Source of the DNA: Allacma fusca
Taxonomy: Eukaryota > Arthropoda > Collembola > Symphypleona > Sminthuridae
DNA length: 64,000 nt
Assembly (NCBI GenBank): GCA_947179485.1
Contig: OX359245.1
Location: forward strand, 54,423,067-54,487,066
Direction: 5' to 3'
This document shows positions 1 to 13,400 of the stretch, piece after piece. The notes below the pieces were generated by a model that was given only the letters and a program-made list of their open reading frames with translations, did not search any database and was not told the DNA's origin. Both the position numbers and the translations under genes were made by a program. Numbering within the stretch: the first letter of the stretch is position 1; every line of letters starts with the position of its first letter.

Positions 1-440
1 CACGAAGGTCAATCTGATGTAGTGAGGCAACTTGTGACCGACTGAAGTCATGACAGTTTCTGATAAACTGAGGTCAATCTTTGGGCACTGAACTATTTAT
101 GCTTCGCTGTGTTCATCTGAGTGCATGGGTTTTCTTGCATGCAATAAGGTCAATTTGTGGTCATGCGAATGCTTATAATCCACTTAGGTCAATACGAGAT
201 CATATGGGACTATATTCGTGACCACCAAGGTGGGATGACCAAACTATTTGTGCACACCATCGTCAAATTCGAGTGATACAATTATATGAGACTGATTAAG
301 GTCAATTTCAGGACATGACCCATTAAGGTTAACCTGAGGTCATGGATCTTCGTGTGACGCAATGAGGTCAATATCATATCGTGAGAATACATCTAGACAA
401 CCAAAGTCAAATTAAAGCCATCAGACAATTTGTTACACAT
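1..440. repeat. Degenerate AGGTCA-centred minisatellite, unit A
   Basis: Loosely tandem repeats of about 40-75 bp, each centred on AAGGTCAA or GAGGTCAA (for example at 5, 70, 145, 298, 336 and 364). The array recurs at 30,985-31,615 and 46,400-46,930, each time at the start of a duplicated unit. AGGTCA is the nuclear-receptor half-site. That match is seen in the sequence; any regulatory role is inference. Confidence 0.7.
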
Positions 441-693
441 TACGATCTATATGAGCCAATGGGAGAAAATTTGAATAAATATTAATGTTTGACAGCTCCC
501 TCGTCATTATTTTATAAATTGGAGTCTATCCTAAAAGGTTTTGATTTAATTTGATCTCATCATCGTTTTATCTCATAACTGTTACACCAATACGTGCCAT
601 AGTTTCCAAGAAAACTAATTTGGACTTCTAAAAATGTTGCGAAAATTGCGAGAAGGAAGTTTCGGGGTGCAGTGATACTAATAAAAAAAACGA

Positions 694-960
694 GGTGGGA
701 ATATATTATTAATCCGGGATTAAATTAATCCCGGATTACAAAATTTATAAAAAGTAATTATTCCCAATCCCAATCCAAGTGTTCAGGAAACTTGAATCTA
801 ATCCTTACTCCTCAATTCCGGCTCAATGCTTTCATTTTAATCTGTTAGTCTAATCCAGTTATTTACATGGCAACGAATTAATCCCCAATCCGAATCCAAT
901 ACTTGGTGAATTATACGGTCAATCCTAATTCCACTGCTGTCAGTAGTGCGGATTAAATTA
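694..960. repeat. Repeat family with AATCCGGGATTAAATT ends, copy in unit A
   Basis: Begins near GTGGGAATATATTATTAATCC and contains a palindromic AATCCGGGATTAAATTAATCCCGGATT-like core (core split by several bases in some copies). The same family is found at 31,866-32,130, 19,823-20,280 and 49,226-49,683. The better-preserved ends of other copies (CAGGGATGGGAA and TTCCCATCCATG) suggest a short non-autonomous hAT element. No target duplication is visible for this copy. Confidence 0.5.
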
Positions 961-984
961 TATCTACTGCTCATAGATGCACAT

Positions 985-1200
985 CCTCATGAGGACAGAG
1001 TGCAGCACTCGCACTCACCTCGCACTCAGTGTACTCACGAGTTTACTTTGCGGACGAGTGCATGTTATTACAACCGTGCACTCATAATCATGAGTGCGAG
1101 TAAATACTACAGATAAATTTATTAATGAGTGCGAGGACGAGAACACAAAAATACACACTCATTTCAAAAAATGCAATACTCGGCACTCTGGTGTAAAAAA
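985..1200. repeat. GAGTGC-rich segment
   Basis: Dense in GAGTGC and GCACTC on both strands, with several GAGTGCGAG and CACTCGCACTC motifs. The same vocabulary makes up the hAT insertion at 14,265-14,808, so this is probably an older relative or fragment. I see no clear ends. The corresponding copy in unit C is at about 32,160-32,370. Confidence 0.45.
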
Positions 1201-2548
1201 TGCAATTTATTGTTTAGTTTTTTTATATATCATGTATAAAATGTTGTACAATTACACAAATTAGAAACGAAACCAAATCGTTCAGTGAGTATGATTGAGA
1301 ATTGTATCCGTTAATGTTTGAGTGATAATAATCTTGTGTCAATCGTATGATTTCCAAAATGAGTAAGAACATTGTAAAGGAAAATCTAGTTTCTAAACCA
1401 TGAAGATTTCTTCAAATAAAAACAATCAAGTCTTAAAAGATCTGCAATTGAAAATAATTCGTATTACCGTGATTTTCGCATTGTTGAACTAAACCTTTAC
1501 AAATAACAATTTGCAGCATTTAGCCCTTATCATCTTCGTAGCCATTGCAAGAATTTGTTATTTACTCATGTGTAATAATCATTTTCTGTTCGTAAAAATA
1601 TTCCAACTCGAAAAAGCATTTTGAAAGTCATTCAAATAATTTTATTTTCTTATTAATATAATAAAATTACATGTAAAAATAAATACGGAACAAACTTATT
1701 TGAATGTATTGCAAATGGATAAGTCATGTATGCAAACATCTAGATATGCATATCAAATACACTCATGAGTGATTCAGAATTTTTGGAAATTCTGAATGCA
1801 CTCAAAAAGCTGCTTCTGAAAATACGGGTAAGAGAGTCTAATAAGTCTGCACAACAGCACACTATTGAACCGATACAATTCGTACATAATGCGCTCCTAA
1901 CACGCTGATGTTTAGGGCATAACTACAGTTACGGAGAATTTAATTGTTATTCTAATGGCTCTAAATGTTGCTAAATTTTGCCAGTTAACATGAAGGGCCA
2001 TTCGAGCATAAATTTGAAACTGTGCTACTGATTAGGGCTACACTATATATGCATCAGACCTCATGGCTATTGCCGGGAAAACATTAAAAGGATCACATTT
2101 TTTAAAATTGGAGATGTTCAGGATAGAAATCTAAACAAATTCCCTTGATAAAGACAATTTCTTTTTCACAACTATAAGCTCCACTGCCTTCAAATTGATC
2201 TGAATAGGACAAAAGTACTCCCGCGCGCCACTTGTTTTTGAAACACAATTTCAATCTTTAACTAACCACGTTAAATTTACATCAGGGTTTCCAAAGGGGT
2301 TAAAAATCCAACTTAAAAATTCAGCTACGCATTTAATTTTGCAATCCAACTTGATTAGATCTAGATGCTTGATACGAGCTCTGTGTATTTGTATTTTTCT
2401 GGAACAAAATACAAAATGTTAAAAATAATAAAAAATATTCAAATAAAACCAAATGTTGTTTTAATCTAAACTAACGAGCTATTAAATATTTTATAAAAAA
2501 TTTAAAACTAACTTTGAGAACAAATTAATGCTTTGGTGTAGTATCGAC

Positions 2549-4431
2549 CACTGGTGCCCTAGTCTAGTCCGATTCGACTACGAAAATAGGGAATAGACTA
2601 GACTAGTCGTTAATAGGAAGCGAAATGAATAGACTCGAATAGACTAGCGATATGCGCAGTTTAGAAGGACTAGACTAGAAGAGACTAGTCATGTAATGAA
2701 AACACATAGAATACAATAGACTTGACTAGGAAAATATGCCTATTCCTGCTCACAGATTTCGCTCAAATTAGGCTGCATAGTGCGAGCTCTAGCACTCGTT
2801 TTCACAAAAATACTCCGTATTCTTTTGTCATATGTACACGACCTTTACGCATGGAAACGAAAGGGTATACTTGCTTCTTGCACTCCAGCAGCAGCTAGCA
2901 AGTAGTAGGTATTTCGTCGTTGAAGAGTCTGATTGTGAGTAAACTAGTTTCATTTATGACTGGAAGCCAAATTGTATACACGCTGTACAAATATATATAT
3001 TATTTACACGTAGATCATTATAGTTTTGGTGAAACCCGTTGAAGATAATTTTACTTGTAATCAAAACGCATCTAATTCATTTTAACCCTTCACCGAAGAC
3101 TTGCTCAGCCCATTTATAACTTTTTACAAGTATAGTATATCTTTTTAAACAAAAATGAAAATATTACCATGTATGAAGACATTTTTTTACATTTATATTT
3201 TGGGATCAAATTTACTTTAGTAGCTCCTTTTTAGTTTTGACATCATTTTCAATTATGAGCAGTTAGTTTTAGTTCATAAGTGCTTGAGTTGTCAATTGTA
3301 CTCATTTTTGAGCTGCACAAGTGAGTGCACTCACCGGGGAAATCTGCCAATGTTTTATTTGCGACGATTAGTCGTCGGTAATTTTTATGTTAATAATAGT
3401 GCGAACTTTCTTTGGAAGGAGTGCAGCGCAAGCACTCGCATTCGTTTTTAGAAAGTGAAACTTTCTTATAGACGAGTCATTTCCGTCCGTCCGTCCGACC
3501 ACAAAATCTTGTAAATCGCAAAACTCAACAACAGAATGACATACGGACATGGGACTTGTCCCAAAAAATCGAACATACATTCTAGATGTGCGATTTTCCC
3601 TGACCCAGGGTCAACCGTTTGAACTCTGAAAATTATTTCTGGATACAATTATCAAAAAATCTTGCATTTGCTATACCTTTCCAACGGATTGACGTATGGT
3701 CATGCGTCCTTTACAGTTTACAATCAAACTCTATTTCCCTACCCTACTAAAAATCTTTAAATATGAGTTTCACTTTACTGCACATGCAAACAAAGTTTGC
3801 CCAAATCAGTGCAGTGCACGGATTTTTTTTAGTTCATGAGTGCTTGACATGGTTCTCGCACTCATATTTTTGGGCTACACTGGTACATACAATGACTCGG
3901 GAATGTGCCCAGAAGTACTGAGGAAATCTAATGTTTTAGTTATGAGGATTTGTTATTGGTTTGGTTCACCAAATGTTAGGGGTATTTTTTTTTATTACAA
4001 ATTGTAATGATCAACTGGGTGCATATACCATCTTTCGCCCCACATTATATCTCTCACCCAGCTATCTGACAGAACCCTCATATTATATCCTCATCCCAAC
4101 ATTCCCCATTTTATCCATGAACTTCTGAACCCAAGACCAGGATCTTAGGGTTGCTTTTAGTTTGAGGCTTGAATAGAAATTGAATAGGAATAGGAACTGA
4201 CTAGGAGTAGACTAGGAATAGACTAGGAATTTTAAGAAAATGTGTGAATAGGAATAGGAACTGACTAGGAGTAGACTAGGAATAGACTAAGAATTTTAAG
4301 AAAATGTGTGAATAGGACTAGACTTGACTAGCGCGAAGAAATTTGCAGAAGAATAGACTAGAATTGAATACGCAAGGGCGTCCTCGAAAAAATAGAATAG
4401 TCTAGACTAGGCAACCTCGTGGGCACCAGTG
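2549..4431. mobile_element. hAT-like element, GACTAG family, unit A
   Basis: The 1.88-kb element starts CACTGGTGCCC and ends GGGCACCAGTG, flanked by exact 8-bp duplications GTATCGAC (2541-2548 and 4432-4439). Both subterminal regions are full of TAGACTAG or GAATAGACTAG motifs. The interior has GAGTGC-type sequence and no transposase ORF, so it is non-autonomous. The allele in unit C (33,721-35,513) is shorter by about 90 bp, mostly a deletion equivalent to 2,880-2,965 here. Unit B lacks the element. Confidence 0.85.
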
Positions 4432-5247
4432 GTATCGACAGTATCGCGACAAGACTTCTGTTTAAATGTGAGCGCGCCGAGAAAGAATGATTCAGCTAAA
4501 CATACGAGACGATAATTTTCCCAGACATGAAAAACTTGAGCATTCCTTCAAGCTTGTCACTGGCGTAGTAGTAAATGGACACAATACTGTTCGTGTTAAT
4601 TAGGCATTTATTATGAGAATTGAACAGCAGGAAACGCAGTACGTGTAACAAAATTAAAATTCAGTTGTATGCACTTCATTTACAGAGAAAACTAGGTCGG
4701 CTAGCTCCTTCCTGTTTTCATGAGTTCCATTTTATGTAGTTGTTAGCATTCAGGAACGTTTTACTCTTCCAAGTTGTTAGGACGGTTCATTTCATTTGAA
4801 GATGTCCTATTGGATTCCATATTGTAGACAAGTTGTTCCAAATTGTTTCCCCAATGGTTGTAGTAAAACCGATTAAGTGGTAAATTCTATTTGATTTCGT
4901 GAATTGAACCAAATCATTTGATTTTGGGGAGTACATTTAACCACACAAAAGCTAATGACAGTAAATTCGGTTTTCGTTATTAGATTATTTAGAATTCGAT
5001 TATGGTTATAAACGGTTAGCAAATGGATTTAAAAGAGCTAAGCTGTCAATAACGGTTATTATAAGCGATAATAAATACGGCTGATAAAAACGGCCTTTTA
5101 TAGAAGTTCTTTACGGTACTCTTAGGATCCATTAAGCATGATTAATAGTTATCCTTAGCATGAGAATTGCTTTTATCGACTCGCGAAAATCTGCGTAACT
5201 TTTCTTTTTGCCGTTTTATCTTAATCTAATTTGTTTATTCTATGTAG

Positions 5248-5778
5248 TAGGGGTGAGCAAGATGAGACAAGAAGAAACGAGACGGGAATCTCGTTTGTCT
5301 CGTTCTTTATATAAGCATCACGAGACAGGAGGAGGCATCTCGAGTAATTTACTGAGAATATCCTTTACAATTGAATCTAGTTTCGGAAACCAATCAGACT
5401 GACAGATTGGGTGTTTTTGAAATGTCATTGACGCGACTAAGACATTTTACGTCTCATGGATCTAGCTTTTATTGCTGAAGGCCTACATTTATTAGTTTCA
5501 AGTCTTTCACCTGTTTGTAAATCGCTAAAACTAATATTTTGCGTCTTGTGACTGTTGTGATTAGTGAAATAAATAAAATTGTATGTTCTGATCACAACTT
5601 GTTCAAGCTACAATTGAATTGCATGTGCTTTAACAAAAGCAATGTTTTTGCGCCGTCTCGTTTGACTCGTTTATGACTTACTCTTGCTGTTCTCGTTCTC
5701 AAAATATCTCTTTCTCGTATTTTTTTCAAAAACAACAATGAGACAAACGAGAATTTCAAAACAAACAACATACCCCTA
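5248..5778. mobile_element. Foldback element rich in GAGACGAGAC, unit A
   Basis: Begins TAGGGGTGAGCAAG and ends CATACCCCTA, giving imperfect inverted ends. Near the left end are GAGAC, ACGAGAC and TCTCGTTTGTCTCG motifs, and near the right end TCTCGTTTGACTCG and GAGACAAACGAG. It is present in units A, C (36,367-36,897) and, decayed, in B (about 25,605-26,130), so it predates the duplications. I find no target duplication. A 116-codon minus-strand reading frame at 5,592-5,942 lies over it and looks like chance. Confidence 0.5.
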
Positions 5779-7794
5779 GTGGGGGGTAAGAGTTCAAGAC
5801 AAGACGATGGGAGAGTACATCCCATGAATAACTGATGATAAGCTGAGAAACCGGAGCAAAGGTACCGTATCCAGTTCCAGGGGTAAATTGACTCGCTTTG
5901 ACATGAGTTTTTAGTGAAGTAGAGATATAGCATTACATGCATTGCTAAAAAGTGGTGCTTTAATATTTAATAATCATTTATATAGATGTCCATAACACAT
6001 TATTCTATCATATATGATATAAATAATACACTAGGCACTAGAAAATAGTATACTGAGTCAATGTATGGCTACTTCTGTTGAAAAGCAATGTCAATAATAT
6101 CTTTATACATATATAGCAGTACATTCAACAACTATCTCTCTCTTCAATCGTTCCACTTCCCGACGTCATTGGAACTGGTCTTTGACGTCAATCTTTAAGG
6201 ATGGTAGTTGAGTACAATAAGTGCTACGCTACTTCTGCTGCTGTAGCGGCATACACGGTTACACAATTCGTATCTTTAACTCGTATAGAGAGTGGAGATT
6301 GGGAAAAACGGCTCTGTAGGTCCAACAGTGCGGACTACATTGTCGCTTTCAGTTGAGTCCTGGCGTAATGAATTGGGAAAGATCGGAGAACGGGCTGAAT
6401 TGAGTAGAGTATTTTCGATCCAGAACTGAAACTGTCCAATCAATATTTCTTACATGTTGAATGAATGCAATTTCTTGCAATTACTATTTGACTCGAGCAA
6501 AGATGTTATTGAACCAACTTTCATCCCATGATTGTTCAGTTAATTTCAATTAGTTGTTCAGATGTCATATGTAGATGGCATTGTAATCAAGAGATTTGGG
6601 AAAGAGAAATAATTTGCATGCCAACTAGAAAATTTTGCTAAGAAATTAAAATAAATGTGAATATGAATGACGTAGTTTGGTCAACATATTTAATTATAAC
6701 ACGTTACTTTCTCTTCGTTTTTTAGTTCTAAAGTTTTAGCTCATTAGGAAAATCCTTTTAGTTTATTTTGTCATAAATGACAAATCCCCATTTGAGAAAA
6801 CCCAAAATTTTCAGTTTTCAACCTGAATTGGAACATTGAAACTAGAAAATTAAACTCGTGAATCTGGAGTCATGAAGGTGTATATATTTGTCACTTCCGT
6901 TCAAACAAGCTATCAGCCTTTGGACAAAATCGAGGTGAAGTGTTTTAAATAATTCTGTATTGACGCTATATTTTGGTGGGAATTGTTCCGGGCTGTTTAT
7001 AAATGTAAGTACTTTCAAGGATTAAGTAAATCCTATTGAATAGATATCTCTAAATTTTGAACAGATGTTCTTTAACTAAAACGAACCGACGATTATCATA
7101 TCTTTACTTCATTACAAGCTCACAAATATGCATTTAGAAACAACTACATCAATGGGATAGATTTTGGCAGAAATTAGTGCAGCATCGCACTAATGAGTTG
7201 AATTTTGAGGATAATTTGCTCCACCAATGAGTGCATCTTTGCATTGAGAAAATAATTGTGAGAAATCCTACCTTCACGTTACTTCCACGTGTGGAAGTCT
7301 GAACTTGGAAAATATCCTCAACGTCAAACAAATGAAAAACTCTCATGCAAAAAAGCTTACATAAGCTAAAGCGTTCTAAATTGTTACATTTGTGAAAATG
7401 TACAGGGATTTATATTTTGAAGATAATTCCATTGAACATCTACATAATGGAACACGGTAAATGGTCCATAAGACCGTTTGAGCTAGCCGAAAACCTGCCA
7501 CAAGTTACTCTAACAGACGTTCATGAACATTATACAATCATCGAATTTGCCAAAGGAAAATACAATTCTGCTTGCCTTTATGGTAACTGGTACTAAACAA
7601 ACCGACAGGGGCTTTAAGCAGTAATTGTAAAGATTAAAAATCATAAATCATCTTCAAATTATTGGTTTTGACCCATCCAAATGTGACATGAAGTAAAATC
7701 TACTGTATATTAGCTGGGCCGAGTGCTATATATATGTATGCTTCGGCTGTTTCTATTACAATTCCACTGGCAGAAAAACATCATCAGCCCCAAC

Positions 7795-9178
7795 TAGATA
7801 TGTTCATACCGTTATTGTTTACAATACCGTAATTACCGTTACCGTAAAGTGGAAAAACGCCGGTAATATTTTTAAGGTACGGTCTCGTAAATTATTCCGA
7901 TTATGGGAAAAACATGAATATAAGTCGATTTTTATGGTATGTGTGTAAAGATAATAAGTAAAAAATCCAACCTAATTATTCAACAATCAGTTTAGCGTCT
8001 TTTATGGCAATTAATGTGAGAGTATTAAATGTTCAGAAATTCCTTATATAACAAGGTAATTTGAAAAAAAATCGAATTTGCTTTTTTTCATTCGTATGAA
8101 AAAAAATATGAAAATCTTAAAATATAGAAAACGATACTGAATTCTTCAGTCTGTCTATCTTCTAGTAATTTTTCATATACTAAATCTTTACTGAATTCGG
8201 CCATACTTATATTAATTTAGGAAGTGCCCTCCCACCTCTTTCACATAACAGGCAAAGTGCCATCAAACCGTCAGACCGTCTCAAAAAATGACTTCAAACA
8301 CTCGAATTATCAGACGCACGACTTGATTGAGATTTGGAATAGTCAGTTCGATTAAAAGTTTTATCAATATTGTCACTACACAGTCTTTATTGTCCAACGA
8401 ATTCCCTTCATTTGACTTTTGTTAATGAAAATTCGATTATGCATAAATTCACAGATGCTAATTGTAACACAATTGCCACTGTTGCATTGCCATTGTTATG
8501 GCATGAGTAAGATAGCGATCAAATCCACAGAACCAGCAATGACGTGTCCGGGTATGTACGTACGTTCGTACACTTATTAAATTGTAGTATGTATTCATTC
8601 AGAACGTACTATTTTCATCAACAAAGATATCAAGAGACTTGAATTAGGATTTAATATTGTAGCTTGAGCTCTGGACATGGTTTGTAGAGGGCAACACCAC
8701 AATTTTTTGAGCCTTCCATATACAATTCTTCAGGGGTCGGATTTTTGTAAATCTCCCTGGAAGATCATTTCTGAATTTCCCTGCTGACTATTTTTTCCCA
8801 GCTGGTAGGTCCTCAACGATTTCAAAAATCCCTGCTGAAAAAAATTTCAACGATTTTCAAAATCCCTGTTGGCAAAAAAAATCCCTTACAAGAAAGGTCA
8901 ACGATTTCAAAAATCCCTGTTTGTAAAAAAATCCTTCCCTTTGAGATTTTCCCTGCCAGAAATATTTTTTCCCCGGGGAAGAATCTTGCCGTCTTCCTAC
9001 AAAAATTCGACCCCTGCAATTCTTCTTGTTTCTTCAATTCCATGAGCTAGACTGGCGATATCTTATGGAGTTACGAAATCGCTTCAAAATACAGAGAATT
9101 ATCGTAGCTAGACCGTATCTAAATTTTTTACGGTAATTACGGTATTACATTACTACAATACCATAGTTGACATGTCTA
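7795..9178. mobile_element. hAT-like element, ACCGTAATTACCG family, unit A
   Basis: Ends TAGATATGTTC and GACATGTCTA, flanked by exact 8-bp duplications GCCCCAAC (7787-7794 and 9179-9186). The subterminal regions carry ACCGTAATTACCGTTACCGTA-type repeats. It has no transposase reading frame. It contains the smaller nested element at 8,731-9,016. The orthologous copy in unit C is at 38,923-40,303. Confidence 0.8.
8731..9016. mobile_element. Short hAT-like MITE, CAGGGATTTT family, nested
   Basis: This 286-bp element starts CAGGGGTCGGATTTTTGTA and ends with its imperfect complement TACAAAAATTCGACCCCTG. It is flanked by exact 8-bp duplications CAATTCTT (8723-8730 and 9017-9024). The interior repeats AAAATCCCTG and TCAACGATTTC. 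Relatives are at 21,970-22,360 and 62,517-62,996, with the orthologue at 39,857-40,141. It has no coding capacity and is inserted inside the larger element at 7,795-9,178. Confidence 0.88.
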
Positions 9179-9491
9179 GCCCCAACACTTCCTCATTCTT
9201 TCACCACAATTTATGTATGTCCAATCAAAATGATTCATCCATAACAAAATTTCCCTTATGACGACACAAAATCAAATGCTGAAGAGACCATGTTTCACCC
9301 ACTTTACTCGTGTTTAACAATCCCTGAGAACAAGCTTTTTGGAACCACATGCGGCTTTGAACACAAACCTCGACAAGTCGGCTAATCAGTATCTGCACTT
9401 CGGCGATGTCGGTAAATGCTGCAATTTTCCCAGTCATTAAAAAGTTGGGAAGATTTTAACGTAACATACGTCTCAAAAGCAATTAATACTG

Positions 9492-9512
9492 CTCTATATA
9501 TATATAGATATA
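9492..9512 (+). promoter_or_regulatory. TATA element of the dead FAR copy A
   Basis: A CTCTATATATATATAGATA stretch lies upstream of the FAR start codon in all three copies (here, near 29,647-29,667 and near 40,616-40,628), followed about 30 bp later by a conserved AAGCTCACA(A/G)TCAAC segment. In this copy the 846-bp hAT insertion at 9,611 separates the TATA region from the coding start. Confidence 0.5.
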
Positions 9513-9610
9513 GACAAATGAATCCAAAGCTCACAATCAACTTTCTGTCTTAGTTGCTGTCACATTAGAATCATTACAGACAAATATAATTTCATTCAAG
9601 TCATTGGAAC

Positions 9611-10456
9611 CAGTGCCTGTCATGGGAACGGGTCACACCCGGGTGTTTGGGTGCAGGAACGGGAACGGGTATCATATGGGTGCAAAATGTTTTCACCCAA
9701 AAGTGTGGGTACAGGTTTGGGAACCAACCTTTCCCATTATAGTATGTGGGAACAGGAACCCATATGGGAACGGGTGCAATACAGGCTGAATGGGATCTGT
9801 ACCCAACAGGAACGGGAACGGTATGCTCAAAAACCCGTTTCTGTTCATGCGTACCCGTGTACAGAGCAATCTTGCGAGCGTAACGATAATTACATGATTG
9901 ATTTGTTTTGGTGTGGTGTGACCGACTATTTTTGTGTCGTTGTTGTAGTTTAGAGGCAAACGCTCTTTGTTTGAACAGATCATCCCACGTCGAATGATGA
10001 AATGTGACAATAAAAATTAATTATATGCGTATGTTGTGCTTAGCAGTTGTAAGGTGACTTAAAAATTACAAAATTAATTACCTAAGTAAAATGAAATATA
10101 ACAAATAGAATGAGTGGAATTGTTTGTATCCATTGTTAGCAAAAATTGAAACAATAAGTATATATGTATAATGTATAACTTTTATCCTTGAATATATGAA
10201 CTTCCGTTTCGGGTACGGGAACGGGTTCCAGGGTTTTGGGTACGGGTTTGGGTGCACCCAAAATTAATTTTTGGGAACAGGAACGGGAACGGGTTTGGGT
10301 GCTATAATTTTAAAAATTTCGAGTCTGGGTGCGGTACTTTTGTTCACAAGATTTCGGGTGCAATTTGGGAATTGGGTTCTGCCTTGTACCCAAACCCGAA
10401 CTGTGGGAACGGGAATGGGAACGGGGACGACTTTTCTGTTCCCATGACAGGCACTG
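9611..10456. mobile_element. hAT-like element, GGGAACGGG family (846 bp)
   Basis: Perfect 19-bp inverted ends CAGTGCCTGTCATGGGAAC, with exact 8-bp duplications ATTGGAAC (9603-9610 and 10,457-10,464). The interior near both ends is made of GGGAACGGG and GGGTACGGGTTTGGGT-type repeats. Unit C (near 40,720) and unit B (near 29,758) each carry a single ATTGGAAC at the same place, so the insertion followed the duplication. It lies in the 5' leader, about 40 bp before the FAR ATG. Confidence 0.93.
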
Positions 10457-13400
10457 ATTGGAACGCTTGAATATAACGTTTGGATTTGAACAACAATGGA
10501 AGCAATTAATACAACAATTTCAACCATACCAAATTTCTTCGCGAATAAATCCATCTTCTTGACAGGGGCCACAGGCTTTTGCGGGAAAGCCATTCTCGAA
10601 AAATTAATTCGGGGATGTCCCGAGATCACAAAGGTGTACGTCCTGGTTCGTAGTCACAAGGACCAATCTGGAAATGACCGAATCAACGAGATTTTGAAAA
10701 CAACGGTACTATTTTAAACTAACCTATTTTCTGTGTATCCCTTTTCTGACAATAAGTTCTATCTGTACCGTATTTCATACATATTATAGAGGGTGTGGGG
10801 TGGGGGTAAAATTTGTCTTAAATTTGCTTCATTTTAAAATTGACTACACGTGCCATCCTATGAGTTGCATTTCTCATTATCTGAGCTCTCCTGGCAAAAT
10901 ATTTTATTTTTATTTTCCGTCATATAGCTATTTGATAGGGTGCGGGTGGAATGTCCAGAGTCCCTGGAGAAAGTCGTGCCAATTAATGGAGACGTGTCCT
11001 ATGACGAGCTGGGACTCACTACGGAAGATGCAGCAATGTTAAGGGAAGATGTCTCCGTCGTGATTCATTCAGCAGCAATCGTTCATTTTGGAATTGGGCT
11101 ACAAACTGTGCTAAAAGTCAACGTTGGGGGCACTAAAAATATGTTGGATTAGGCCAAGCAGCTTAAGCATCTGAAGGTTAGTGCAATGAGATATCCAGTG
11201 ATTTAGTATGTGTAGAATTTATGTTCACTAGAGAGTGGGGATCTAGTTATATGCTTACACAATGGTTTATTAAGGAGTCAGTGTAAGGGAACACAGGGGA
11301 GCCGTCCTACGGTGCCAGGGATCAAAAATGTTTACCTAGTCTAAAATCTCCAGCTGGACTTACATACTTGACAATTTTAAGTTGCTAATTGAGTTAGGGA
11401 GTTTGGTCCGATTGCAGCTATTTGCAGTTTTTGGTGCAAGATAATTTAATACTTGCAATTACCGGTTTAGTACAAAGGACATTGCAAGAGATGCAACTCC
11501 AATTAAAAATGTATATCAGTATTAGCACCTTTTTGCACGGCAAAAATTAATAGAATTTCCGACTCGCAAGAAAAGTATTTTGTAGATTTTCAAATATTTT
11601 ATTTTTGAAAGTTATGAATACATTATCATTATATTTTTTCGTAGGTCACGAAATGTGGCGGTATTTGTTAAGAATTTAATGCAAAGTCAAGAATTGTCAA
11701 ATTATTTTAGACAATTCAAATATTTTTTTTAAAGCATATTTTCGTTACGTTAATAGGTAACATAAAAATCCTTTTGGATCTCACAACGGCTATCCCGCTG
11801 TCCCTACGTTGAGAATTTCGGTTATGAGCCGGTAGAGCCAATGGCAGAGTTAGGGAAATTAATATTGAGACGCTAAACTCGGAAATTGAATTTATCTTTA
11901 TATAGAATTTTTCTAGCACATATAGTTTTGCATTTCAGAAGGCACAAACATTCTAAAATGTGAATGCTTCAATATCAACGTTTTTTTTTTCAAACCTATA
12001 AACCTGTAATAGCATGTTCTTCGCTAACATAAATTTTATTGCAATCTTCTTGTGTGAATGTTTGCAGACCAGTGTCACAAGATCTACCTCTTCTAAACCG
12101 TGCTATTGATCCGTTAATTTATCCCCTATTTGTTGTCACTTTACTACCGCCAGATTTTTTATATAAAGGAGCAATAGGGGAACATGTAAATTCCTGAGGG
12201 AAATGGCCACGTCTTAAGGAGTCTCAGAATAGACATAAGAAACAATGTAATTATTATAATCAGTGTTTTCGTTTTACGGTGTTTGCTGCTGAAATATTTA
12301 TTTCCTCTACACAGGGATTTGTATATAAACTTCCTCGTGTGGCAGAGACTTCAACAATTTAGTTATTTCAGCAGCCATGTCAGGGGCCAGGATGACAAAG
12401 TTTTTATTTAGGTTTTCAGCAATATCGGCGTATCATTTCCAGAATCCTAAAATTGGATACCTCCAGAATAAGTTTACAACCAAATGAATAGCCCTATATT
12501 TGTAAAACAAACGAGATTTGAGTAAATATTTTGAAACCCTTTAAACGCATAAAATTTGACGTTTTCCTAAAGCTCCTGATTTTGCTCCAGTTCCTTGAAT
12601 GTCGTTGATCCAGATTTTATCAACTATATATGTAGATGAGTAAATTATTTTTTTACATCTTGAAAAGAATTTGCTAGAATTTGAGGGAATTGCTTATTTT
12701 TTGTCGTCGCCCTTCGAATGGACTGAGGAGAGACAACATGTATGAAACACCTTATACGTTCATATACTACAAATGTATATGCATGGATAGAAATAATTTT
12801 GTATGTCTTGTGGAAAGTCTTGGTATATACTTTGGATGATTTCTACCAATCACGGTGTCGCAGTATGTAGGCTGAAAACCTGTGACAGTTGTTACAAAGT
12901 ATTCCTTTTTCTAAACGGCTGTAAAGGTTTGTTTGTTAATAAATTCGTTGGAAATCGGGCGCATTCTTTTTGTGATTGCCATCACATATGAGCAATGAGC
13001 ACCCTAAACGTCGATGTTACCCGTTCGTAGACATTCATAATTCTTTTTCCTGTTTTCACCAATTGCAATAATTTTCAGGTGGGAAGACAGAGAATAAATA
13101 AAATCTAATTACTATAATTTTATTACAGGCATTCGTGCACATTTCAACGGCCTTTTCAAACAGCGGACGATCGAAAATTGACGAAAAAGTGTATCCGAAT
13201 GTTGTCAGCCCGCAAGCCGCTCTGCAGCTCTGTTCACTCCTACCAGCTGACTTACTAAACTCCATGGACTCACAGTACTGCATTTAATGCTTCGTTTTCA
13301 GCGCCGACATAAAAATAATACTGGATTGTCGAGTTTATTTCACGTTTTTCATTTCAGATTATTCTTTTAGGTTACTTTTCTCTGAAATTGCTTTCATTTA

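Larger units (their letters stand above)
1..11280. repeat. Segmental duplication, copy A
   Basis: Base 1 aligns with 31,175, and the match runs with only scattered substitutions and small indels through the FAR promoter, exon 1 and exon 2 to about 11,280 (about 41,530 in copy C). Copy A alone has the hAT insertion at 9,611-10,456 and an extra stretch of about 87 bp near 2,880-2,965. Beyond 11,280 the two copies are still homologous but visibly more diverged. The left end of copy A lies outside the window. Confidence 0.9.

Noticed and set aside
1-440. CRISPR-like array
   Set aside because: Repeats are degenerate with no constant-length spacers, and the surrounding genome is clearly eukaryotic.
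3368-3648. Overlapping 60-70 codon minus frames, repeated at 34,455-34,735
   Set aside because: Inside the GACTAG-family hAT element, identical only because the element was duplicated; no recognisable protein.
5592-5942. 116-codon minus-strand frame, repeated at 36,711-37,061 and partly at 25,888-26,118
   Set aside because: Its conservation is explained by recent duplication. It overlies a GAGAC-rich foldback element and shows no domain-like pattern.
9651-10010. Overlapping 100-codon frames on both strands
   Set aside because: Translations of GGGAACGGG repeats in a hAT element that is missing from the sister units.
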